Assembly (NCBI RefSeq): GCF_013385635.1
Contig: NZ_JACAPR010000010.1
Location: 434,001-498,000 of the forward strand
Source of the DNA: Pseudomonas gingeri
GTDB taxonomy: Bacteria > Pseudomonadota > Gammaproteobacteria > Pseudomonadales > Pseudomonadaceae
Length of the DNA stretch: 64,000 bases
Direction: 5' to 3'
The translations under genes and the position numbers were made by a program. Of the stretch, positions 56,618 through 64,000 are shown one piece after another (the stretch's first letter is position 1; each line of letters starts with the position of its first letter). Under the pieces are notes generated by a model. That model had not been told where the DNA came from, made no database searches, and saw only the letters and a program-made list of their open reading frames with translations.

Positions 56618-58685
56618 GCAGATTGCCATACGGGTCTTGAATGTCAGCAAGCGCTATGAAGTTTACCGGGCACCCCTGGATCGCTTGCGACAGTTTGTCC
56701 TGCCCCGTATCAAATTTCGCAGGCAGGAGGGTGCCCCTCATAACTATTTCAGTGAGTTCTGGGCGCTGCAGAATGTTTCCTTTGAAATCAGGCGTGGTGA
56801 AACCATCGGTGTGATAGGTCGTAACGGCAGCGGGAAATCCACGCTGCTGCAAATGATCTGCGGGACACTCAGCCCCACCGGTGGCGAGATAGAGACGCGG
56901 GGTCGGGTTGCGGCTTTGCTTGAACTCGGCTCCGGCTTCAATCCTGAGTTTACCGGGCGCGAAAACGTCTACCTGAATGCCGCGATCCTCGGCTTGGGCA
57001 AAGAAGAAATAGAAAACCGGTTTTCAGATATCGAGTCGTTTGCCGATATCGGAGATTTTCTCGATCAGCCGGTAAGAACCTATTCCAGTGGCATGCTGGC
57101 GAGGCTGGCGTTTTCGGTCGCGGTCCAGGTGGATCCCGATATTCTCGTGGTTGACGAAGCGCTCAGTGTTGGTGACATGGCTTTCCAGGAGAAGTCCTTC
57201 ACCCGGATGAAGAAAATCCGCGAAGCCGGCACATCCATCCTGTTTGTTTCGCACTCCACATCGGCGGTTCGCAACTTCTGCGACAGGGCCATCTGGCTGG
57301 ACAAGGGCAACGTCCGGGCGATAGGTGAGCGTCAATCGGTGTGCGATAGCTATCAGGCGGAAATGGAGCGGATGATTCGCCAGGGCAAAGCGTCTGCACA
57401 ATCCACAACAAGTGGAAAAACGCAGGCATCAATTCTCAAGCCGAAAGCCAGGACCATTGCTATCGAATCGGTTGTCGCTGATAAACAGACGTACAACATG
57501 GGCGATGAAATACGTATTGAAATAAAACTGCGATTTTTCAGTGTGCCGCCAGCGTATGGCGTTGGCTTGATCATCTATGACGCCGACGAGAAAGTGGTGA
57601 CGATTTTCAGTACCCTCAGAGACGATATATTTTTATCTCAAGCCAATACGAATGTTTCCCTGGTTATCCGGAATAATAATTTTGTTCCTGGAGCTTACCG
57701 CGCAGCGCTCTCTGTCTCGGATGAGCATGGGATGTTCTCATACGACAAACTGGAGTCATGCTTCAAGTTTGATATCAAGATGGAAAGAAGCATGCGAGGG
57801 TTGGCAAAAGTCGATGGTGTGTTGAGGTCCGATCATGAGTGGAGTGACCACGCCAGCTGGCAACTGAACAGTAGCGAGCGTCTGTGGCTACGGCCCGGCC
57901 TGCCGGCGAAAGCGGATCATCGAGTGCCACTGCTGGTCCTGCTCCGGGTGCGCAATGAAGCATTGGTTCTCCAGGACACACTCGATCATCTCTCGGCTTT
58001 CGCGGATTACATCTGCGTGTACGAAGATGCCAGCGACGATGCAAGCCGTGAGTTGTTGAAGTCCTGCGAGAAAGTCGTGCTGATGGTGGAAAACGACCAA
58101 TGGCAGCCCGGCATCGACAATCGACTGTTGTCTGAAACCCGGCATCGGGGATTGTTGCTGGAAATGGCGCGACGTCATTTCGATTTTTCCTGGTGCATGT
58201 GCTGCGATGCGGATGAACGCTATATCGGCGGCCTTCGAGAGTATGTGACTTCGCCATTGGAGCTTAAACCCGAAGCCGTCAGGGTTCAGCTGTTTGACGC
58301 CTATATGACCCGGGGAGATGACGCTCCGTACAGGTCAGGAGCACCACTCTTGAATTTCAGGCGTCTGTTCGGGGTAGAGCGGCGCGACATCCTCATGCTC
58401 TGGCAGAACCGTGACACGGTGAGGTTTGCCGGGTTGGATGCCAGGGAGCCCGTGGTCAAGGGGCGTATTGATGTGAATTTTTTCTGCCAGCACTACGGTA
58501 AAAGCCTTTCGTATGAACACTGGGATGCCACGTGCGACTACTACAGCACTCATTTTCCCTGGGTGCCGTATGGAGAGAAATGGTCGAAGCGCAAAGGGCA
58601 GGCCCTTCATGAGCGGTCCGACTTCGGTCGTGAGCTGCTGGCGTGGAGTGGTGCGTTATTTGAAAATTCAATAAAGATCAACTGA
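56607..58685 (+). CDS. Wzt-type ABC ATPase fused to a glycosyltransferase domain
   Basis: A 692-residue protein of three parts. Residues 1-255 are a complete ABC ATPase: Walker A GRNGSGKST (71-79), a full signature YSSGMLARLAF (159-169), Walker B ILVVDE (179-184) and His216. Residues about 280-395 are a Wzt carbohydrate-binding beta sandwich (YNMGDEIRIEIKLRF). Residues about 438-690 are a GT-A glycosyltransferase-like domain (VPLLVLLRVRNEALVLQDTLDHL in pieces; CVYEDASDDAS; CCDADERYIGG). ATG 56607 has AAAAGG six to eleven bases ahead. The fusion suggests that chain ending or recognition and export are joined in one protein. Confidence 0.9.
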   Translation: MSFEQIAIRVLNVSKRYEVYRAPLDRLRQFVLPRIKFRRQEGAPHNYFSEFWALQNVSFEIRRGETIGVIGRNGSGKSTLLQMICGTLSPTGGEIETRGRVAALLELGSGFNPEFTGRENVYLNAAILGLGKEEIENRFSDIESFADIGDFLDQPVRTYSSGMLARLAFSVAVQVDPDILVVDEALSVGDMAFQEKSFTRMKKIREAGTSILFVSHSTSAVRNFCDRAIWLDKGNVRAIGERQSVCDSYQAEMERMIRQGKASAQSTTSGKTQASILKPKARTIAIESVVADKQTYNMGDEIRIEIKLRFFSVPPAYGVGLIIYDADEKVVTIFSTLRDDIFLSQANTNVSLVIRNNNFVPGAYRAALSVSDEHGMFSYDKLESCFKFDIKMERSMRGLAKVDGVLRSDHEWSDHASWQLNSSERLWLRPGLPAKADHRVPLLVLLRVRNEALVLQDTLDHLSAFADYICVYEDASDDASRELLKSCEKVVLMVENDQWQPGIDNRLLSETRHRGLLLEMARRHFDFSWCMCCDADERYIGGLREYVTSPLELKPEAVRVQLFDAYMTRGDDAPYRSGAPLLNFRRLFGVERRDILMLWQNRDTVRFAGLDAREPVVKGRIDVNFFCQHYGKSLSYEHWDATCDYYSTHFPWVPYGEKWSKRKGQALHERSDFGRELLAWSGALFENSIKIN

Positions 58686-58686
58686 T

Positions 58687-61600
58687 ATGAAATGCACTGA
58701 GTTCAAGGGGCAGAGGGCGCTGGTCGCGTGTTCCAGGCTGGTGGATTTTGCGGGCGCCGAAATGGCTACCCTGGAAGTGGCTTCGGCCTTGGCGGATCTC
58801 GGCTTTGAGGTGGTGCTCGCGGCCATGGAGGTGGGCGGCTTTATTGAGGCCGAGCTGAGCGCGAACGGCCTGTATTTTGTTGATCTTTCCGTTGTCAGCC
58901 TGGCCGACGAGCACTTCGATCTGGTATGGATCAGTCATTATGTGGTGGCCTATCACTTGTTGGTACGTGATCGGATTTCAGTCAGCCATGCTTTCTATTC
59001 TTCCTTGTCCCACTTCGAGCCGCTGGAAACTCCGCCGCTGCCGAATATCCTTTTTTCACAGTACCTTGTTCATTCGCAGGAGAACTTTGAGCATTTTTCC
59101 GAGCGGTATCCTCACCTCGTTGACCGACTCAGTATTTTTCCCAACGCCGCGCCCGAGGAGTATTTTGCAGTTACCCGGCACTCGGTCCAGCCCAGGCTTC
59201 GCTCTGTCGGCGTTGTTTCAAATCATGCTCCTGAAGAAGTCCTTGAACTACTGCTGTTGCTTGAAAACAGCAAGATCAATGTCGAGTTGATTGGTCTTCA
59301 GGGCACGCCGAAAAGGGTGATCCCTGAGTTGATCGGTAAGTACGATGCCGTCATCAGCATCGGAAAAACGGTCCAGTATTGTTTGGCCGCTGGCGTGCCA
59401 GTCTATTGTTATGATCGTTTCGGTGGTCCCGGCTGGATTGTCGGCAGCCATTTCGAGACAGCCTTGGCAAAAAACTTTTCAGGTCGATGTACGCCCAGAA
59501 AGCTTTCAGCGGCGCAGATCATTGGCGAGATGATAACCGGCTACGAATCGACCTTGGCGCAATCTCAGGCCTTGAGGGAACTGGCTCTCGATAGATTTTC
59601 GCTTAAACGAAACATGCTGGCGGTTCTTCACCGGTGTAAGCATTTTCCTTTGCTCAGGAAGTTCTCCAAAACTGAAATCGAGATTTTATCCCGGGAATCG
59701 GAAGTCTTTCTGGCGCAACGACGGGTCATAAAAAACTACCAGCAGACCGTCGCCGAGCGTGATGCCCGATTGGCAAACATCAATAAATCAAGAGCTGAGC
59801 AAGACGTGACAGTGATGAATTCGGATATGGACAGGATCCTGGTCGCACATGAAGTTCAGGTCGAGCTCTTGAACGCTGAACTTTCGAGTTGTGGAGGGCA
59901 GGTTGCCAGGTTGAAGGATGATCTTGAACGCTGTGTGTCCAATATGGAGACGTTCAATATGACCCGTGCCGACTGGGAAGCCAAGTTGGCGGCGACCCCA
60001 GGAGGGGAAGATAAAGGCATTTCCAGGGAGCAAGCGACGCGGCGTCCGGTTTCCAAGGACTTGTCCGATGAGCGGGAGTCTAGAATAACCAGGCTGAATC
60101 AAGAGCTTGCCCTGGCCAATCAGGAGTTGCAGGACACCTCATATTCCAGGCAGCAAGCGACGCAGGCATTGACTCGTCGGATTGCCGAACTTGAAAAGCT
60201 GTTGGCGTTGTCGCGTGGAGAGTTGATGTCGATACTCGACTCAACCAGCTGGCGAATCACCTCTCCGCTCAGGCGTCTTGTAGAGAGGTACAGGCTGCAA
60301 GCGGCATATACGAAGGTACTGCTGGGTAACGCGTCTTTTGTACTGCGCCAGCAAGGTACCGTGGCATTCTTGCGCAGGGCGGCGGGCTTTCTGGTTCGCC
60401 GGCGACAAAGAGCGATCGCGTCGCTGAAACTGGCGAGATTTCACAAGGTTGAGATCCCCCAGGCGGGTATCACCGCTCCCTTGGTTTCGTTTGTCATCCC
60501 CATCTATGACCGGGTCGATGTGTTGCGTGTCGCGGTGAACTCCGCACTGGCCCAGACACAACAGGTCTTTGAAGTCATTCTGGTTGCTGACGGTTCTCCA
60601 CCTCAGACCCTGGAGGTGATCGAGGAGTTTCGCGACAATCCCCTCGTCAGGGTCTTCAAGTTTCCCACCAGTTCGGGCAACGCTGTCCGAGGTCGCAACA
60701 AGGGAATTCTTGAAGCAAGAGGCAAATATATCGCTTTCCTCGACAGTGACGATATCGCCGCCGCCGACCGCCTGGAGGTTTGCCTGCCGGTGTTGGAAAG
60801 TGGAGTGGATGTGGTTTATGGCGGTTGGCGTGCGTTGTTGGACGGCACGCGGGAAATCGATGGCTTGGCCAATGGCCAGGAAGTCTACAGTCCCGATTGT
60901 GATCTGCAGATGCTGGAAAAAATCTGCGTGCCTTGCCAAAGCACCGTCATGGTCAGGCGAGAGACGCTTTTGCGCTGCGGGTTGCTGAAACATCGGATGG
61001 AATACAGGGAAGACCACGAGCTATGGCTGCGGCTTGCCTATCAGGGCGCGAAATTCAAATCGATTCCTTATGTCCTCACCGATTTGCGTTTGCATGCCGG
61101 TAACAACGAACTGAATTTCAAAAGTGACGATAGCCATTGGCAATCCCTGCTCATGGAGGAATATCGCAAGAAGGGGCCGCGACCGAGGAAAATTGCCTTT
61201 CTCCTGGCCGGACTGGGCATTTCCGGGGGCGCGGCAGTAGCGCTGAAGCATGTGAGCCTGCTGCTTGCCGAAGGCCACGATGCTTTCGTGATCGATCTTG
61301 GCGGACAGGGCGATATTGATTGGTACGGAAATCCGGCAATCCGTGTTTACCGGCTCAATGAGTTGGCGGAGTGTGGCATCGACAACATCGATATGCTTTT
61401 TGCGACGTTCTGGACCACCGTCGAATGGCTTGAAAAGATTCCTGCTGGAAGAAAGTTGTACCTGGTTCAGTCTGATGAGCGACTTTTTTATGAGGATCCC
61501 TCATTGAAAAAACGTGTCGCCCAAACCTATGGCAAGAATATCGAATATATCGGCATTGCGAACTGGATCGTTGATTTCCTGCGGGACGAGTTTGGGCGTT

Positions 61601-62169
61601 CGGTCGTTTATCTTCCCAATGGCATTGATGGTGCGCTGTTCTATCCGGATATCCCTCTGTCGGAAAAAAATCCGCGGCGCCCGCGTGTGCTGATCGAGGG
61701 GCCTGTTTCCGTGCCCTTCAAGGGAGTGGCGGATGCCTACGCCGCAGTCAGCGAGCTCGATTGCGAGTTATGGGTCGTCAGCAGCGACGGTGTTCCGGAG
61801 CCGCACTGGCGTGTCGATCGGTTTTTCCAGAAGATCAGGCAGGAAGACATGCGCAGGATCTATTCGTCGTGCGACATTTTGCTGAAGATGAGCAGGATAG
61901 AGAGCTTCGCCTATCCACCGCTGGAGGCCATGGCCTGTGGCTGCGCCGTTGTCGTCATGGAAGTGAGTGGCGGGATCGAGTATGCGGTGGATGGCGAAAA
62001 TGTTTTGAAGGTGGGCACGGGTGACGTGCTGGCCGCGAGAGCCGCCGTGAGGCGGCTGATGGACGACGGTGCCCTGCGTAACAGACTGAGGCATTCCGGT
62101 TTCAAGACGGTCAAGAACTGGAGCTGGGAGCCGGCAAGAAAAACCTTGTCGCAATTGACCGAGACCTGA
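58687..62169 (+). CDS. Large multidomain glycosyltransferase (GT-B, coiled coil, GT2, GT4)
   Basis: A 1160-residue cytoplasmic protein. Residues 1-330 resemble a GT-B transferase (SRLVDFAGAEMATLEVA at the start, FPNAAPEEYF), residues about 340-520 are a coiled coil of Glu/Arg/Gln heptads, then the STSWRITSPLRRLVERY linker often seen in such proteins, a GT2 domain from residue 599 (FVIPIYDRVDVL; FLDSDDIAA at about 684; REDHELWLRL) and a GT4 domain from about 833 (ISGGAAVALKHVSLL; YLPNGIDGALFYPD; ESFAYPPLEAMACGCAVV with the catalytic Glu region). It starts one base after the preceding stop. It may build a repeat unit of several sugars, with the coil acting as a length ruler. Confidence 0.87.
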   Translation: MKCTEFKGQRALVACSRLVDFAGAEMATLEVASALADLGFEVVLAAMEVGGFIEAELSANGLYFVDLSVVSLADEHFDLVWISHYVVAYHLLVRDRISVSHAFYSSLSHFEPLETPPLPNILFSQYLVHSQENFEHFSERYPHLVDRLSIFPNAAPEEYFAVTRHSVQPRLRSVGVVSNHAPEEVLELLLLLENSKINVELIGLQGTPKRVIPELIGKYDAVISIGKTVQYCLAAGVPVYCYDRFGGPGWIVGSHFETALAKNFSGRCTPRKLSAAQIIGEMITGYESTLAQSQALRELALDRFSLKRNMLAVLHRCKHFPLLRKFSKTEIEILSRESEVFLAQRRVIKNYQQTVAERDARLANINKSRAEQDVTVMNSDMDRILVAHEVQVELLNAELSSCGGQVARLKDDLERCVSNMETFNMTRADWEAKLAATPGGEDKGISREQATRRPVSKDLSDERESRITRLNQELALANQELQDTSYSRQQATQALTRRIAELEKLLALSRGELMSILDSTSWRITSPLRRLVERYRLQAAYTKVLLGNASFVLRQQGTVAFLRRAAGFLVRRRQRAIASLKLARFHKVEIPQAGITAPLVSFVIPIYDRVDVLRVAVNSALAQTQQVFEVILVADGSPPQTLEVIEEFRDNPLVRVFKFPTSSGNAVRGRNKGILEARGKYIAFLDSDDIAAADRLEVCLPVLESGVDVVYGGWRALLDGTREIDGLANGQEVYSPDCDLQMLEKICVPCQSTVMVRRETLLRCGLLKHRMEYREDHELWLRLAYQGAKFKSIPYVLTDLRLHAGNNELNFKSDDSHWQSLLMEEYRKKGPRPRKIAFLLAGLGISGGAAVALKHVSLLLAEGHDAFVIDLGGQGDIDWYGNPAIRVYRLNELAECGIDNIDMLFATFWTTVEWLEKIPAGRKLYLVQSDERLFYEDPSLKKRVAQTYGKNIEYIGIANWIVDFLRDEFGRSVVYLPNGIDGALFYPDIPLSEKNPRRPRVLIEGPVSVPFKGVADAYAAVSELDCELWVVSSDGVPEPHWRVDRFFQKIRQEDMRRIYSSCDILLKMSRIESFAYPPLEAMACGCAVVVMEVSGGIEYAVDGENVLKVGTGDVLAARAAVRRLMDDGALRNRLRHSGFKTVKNWSWEPARKTLSQLTET

Positions 62170-62553
62170 GTCGATCAGGCACGTTTCCGTCCGCCTTCAG
62201 TGCCGACATCGGCGGGGCGGGCAACCCGCTCCGTGCCGGGCTAAAACCCGCCGTTCGCCCCTGTGCTGCCTACCCATGTCCGAATATGTCGCAGCGCCGC
62301 AAGCACTGGCATTCGCCCACTCGTTAAGCTGCGCAACGGATAGTTCTCTCCCCGGGCCCGGCCTGTAAAAGCGGCGGCGGCCCCCGAAGAAGCTAATCTT
62401 CGAACGTGAATGTGACCCCTGGGTCGCGGCCAGCTTCATCAACCTGTCACTCTGCACTGCCCGGATATACCCTGCAGAGTGATGCAGGACCCCTTTTTAC
62501 GGGGAAAACGCGCGACGCTTCTCTCTATAACAAGCCCAAGCGGAGTACCACAG
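62170..62553. other. Leader and promoter region of gdhB
   Basis: A 384-base gap returning to the GC-rich core character. It has a few short inverted repeats (GAAGA/TCTTC near 62387-62401) and no T-tracted terminator clearly serving the glycan locus. Most of it is probably the regulated promoter region and long leader of the glutamate dehydrogenase gene. Confidence 0.45.
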
Positions 62554-64000
62554 ATGGCGTTCTTCACCGCAGCCAGCAAAGCCGACTTCCAGCATCAACT
62601 GCAAGCGGCACTGGCGCAGCACATCAGCGAACAGGCACTGCCACAAGTGGCGTTGTTTGCTGAACAGTTCTTCGGCATCATTTCCCTGGACGAGCTGACC
62701 CAGCGTCGGCTTTCCGACCTCGCCGGCTGTACCCTGTCGGCCTGGCGCCTGCTGGAGCGCTTCGATCACGCCCAGCCACAAGTACGGGTCTACAACCCCG
62801 ACTACGAACGCCATGGCTGGCAGTCGACCCACACCGCCGTCGAAGTCCTGCACCACGACCTGCCATTCCTGGTGGATTCGGTGCGTACAGAACTCAACCG
62901 CCGTGGCTACAGTATCCACACCCTGCAAACCACCGTGCTCAGCATACGCCGTGGCAGCAAGGGCGAATTGCTCGAAATCCTGCCCAAAGGCACCCAGGGC
63001 GAGGGGATTCTCCACGAATCGCTGATGTACCTGGAGATCGACCGTTGCGCCAACGCCGCTGAACTGAACGTGCTGTCAAAAGAACTGGAACAGGTTCTGG
63101 CGGAAGTCCGGGTCGCGGTCGCTGACTTCGAGCCGATGAAGGCCAAGGTCCAGCAGTTGATCGAAGGCATCGACAACAGCCAGTTCGCCATCGAGGCCGA
63201 TGAAAAAGGCGAGATCAAGAGCTTCCTGGAATGGCTGGTGGGCAACCACTTCACCTTCCTCGGCTACGAAGAGTTCGTGGTCCGGGACGACCAGAACGGC
63301 GGTCATATCGAGTATGACCAGAACTCCTTCCTCGGCCTGACCAAACTGCTGCGCGCCGGCCTCACCGCCGATGACCTGCGCATCGAAGACTACGCCGTGA
63401 ACTACCTGGCCGAACCGACCCCGCTGTCGTTCGCCAAGGCCGCGCACCCGAGCCGCGTGCACCGTCCGGCCTACCCGGATTTCGTTTCGGTACGGGTGAT
63501 CGACGCCGACGGCAAGGTGGTCAAGGAATGCCGCTTCATGGGCCTCTACACCTCGTCGGTGTATGGCGAAAGCGTGCGCGTGATTCCGTATATTCGCCGC
63601 AAGGTCGAGGAAATCGAACACCGCTCCGGCTTCCAGTCCAAGGCCCACCTGGGCAAGGAACTGGCCCAGGTGCTCGAAGTACTGCCGCGCGACGACCTGT
63701 TCCAGACTCCGGTGGACGAACTGTTCAGCACCGTGATGTCGATCGTGCAGATCCAGGAGCGCAACAAGATCCGCGTGTTCCTGCGCAAGGACCCGTACGG
63801 TCGTTTCTGCTACTGCCTGGCCTATGTGCCGCGTGACATCTACTCCACCGAAGTGCGCCAGAAGATCCAGCAAGTGCTGATGGATCGCCTGAAAGCCACC
63901 GACTGCGAGTTCTGGACCTTCTTCTCCGAGTCCGTGCTGGCCCGCGTGCAGCTGATTCTGCGGGTCGATCCGAAGAACCGCCTGGACATCGACCCGGTCC
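62554..64000 (+). CDS. gdhB: NAD-specific glutamate dehydrogenase, large type (3' truncated by window edge)
   Basis: The first 482 residues of the about 1600-residue NAD-dependent glutamate dehydrogenase that converts glutamate to 2-oxoglutarate and ammonia in Pseudomonas. The N-terminal ACT-like regions are visible: HDLPFLVDSVRTELNRRGYSIH (read in part, about residues 107-127), FLEWLVGNHFTFLGYEEF (about 225-242) and NKIRVFLRKDPYGRFCYCLAYVPRD (about 405-430). The catalytic domain lies beyond the window. ATG 62554 has CGGAG eight bases upstream. In P. aeruginosa the gene lies close to the moxR operon, which fits an insertion of the glycan locus here. Confidence 0.95.
   Translation, partial: MAFFTAASKADFQHQLQAALAQHISEQALPQVALFAEQFFGIISLDELTQRRLSDLAGCTLSAWRLLERFDHAQPQVRVYNPDYERHGWQSTHTAVEVLHHDLPFLVDSVRTELNRRGYSIHTLQTTVLSIRRGSKGELLEILPKGTQGEGILHESLMYLEIDRCANAAELNVLSKELEQVLAEVRVAVADFEPMKAKVQQLIEGIDNSQFAIEADEKGEIKSFLEWLVGNHFTFLGYEEFVVRDDQNGGHIEYDQNSFLGLTKLLRAGLTADDLRIEDYAVNYLAEPTPLSFAKAAHPSRVHRPAYPDFVSVRVIDADGKVVKECRFMGLYTSSVYGESVRVIPYIRRKVEEIEHRSGFQSKAHLGKELAQVLEVLPRDDLFQTPVDELFSTVMSIVQIQERNKIRVFLRKDPYGRFCYCLAYVPRDIYSTEVRQKIQQVLMDRLKATDCEFWTFFSESVLARVQLILRVDPKNRLDIDPV

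Overview
The window is a high-GC chromosome segment of a fluorescent Pseudomonas (P. fluorescens group). The evidence is gene order: fimV-truA-trpF-accD-folC-SPOR protein-cvpA-purF-metZ, fadH1 next to its AraC regulator, nadK-phosphoesterase-rhomboid-DUF1315-DUF2797-pepN, the YCF48/RND pair, the moxR-bat operon and the large NAD-dependent glutamate dehydrogenase gene all follow the order I know from Pseudomonas. The typical Pseudomonas REP palindromes also lie in several gaps. No insertion sequence, prophage or CRISPR array is visible.

Layout. 1-10.4 kb holds the end of fimV, an M24 peptidase-fold gene on the other strand, then the truA-to-metZ block for tRNA modification, tryptophan, fatty acid, folate, purine and methionine synthesis, ending in a short-chain dehydrogenase. 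10.5-11.1 kb is a tRNA cluster (Val, Asp, Asp) with promoter and terminator. 11.1-16.4 kb has a DUF2242 protein and a stand-alone module: a full-length homodimeric pyruvate dehydrogenase E1 paralogue, a MarR regulator, and a second, truncated E1-like protein; the same TTGCAA-type palindrome lies in front of both E1 genes. 16.6-22.9 kb has a 28-residue acidic peptide gene, an AraC regulator coupled to a membrane nitrilase-fold protein that lacks the catalytic Cys, 2,4-dienoyl-CoA reductase, a PLP desulfhydrase/deaminase and cytochrome b561. 23.0-24.8 kb is arsR-arsB without arsC.

24.8-38.0 kb is mostly core: DUF1853, nadK through pepN, the YCF48 propeller protein with its RND/MMPL transporter, DUF5629 and an exported lactonase. 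38.1-39.0 kb is an odd stretch of three tiny exported or membrane ORFs and a 23-bp imperfect inverted repeat. 39.0-44.5 kb is sbcD-sbcC-GST, and 44.7-51.5 kb the six-gene moxR-DUF58-DUF4381-batA-batB-batD operon, both on the minus strand.

53.2-62.2 kb is an A/T-richer glycan locus set between the core block and gdhB: a family-2 glycosyltransferase, an ABC ATPase of the Wzt type, the Wzm-type permease, a second Wzt ATPase fused to a glycosyltransferase, and a 1160-residue protein with three glycosyltransferase-like domains and a coiled coil. This looks like an ABC-transporter-dependent O-antigen or similar polysaccharide locus. Its two ATPases differ in a telling way: the first has lost the ABC signature motif while the second keeps it, which suggests an asymmetric exporter. 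The window ends inside gdhB.
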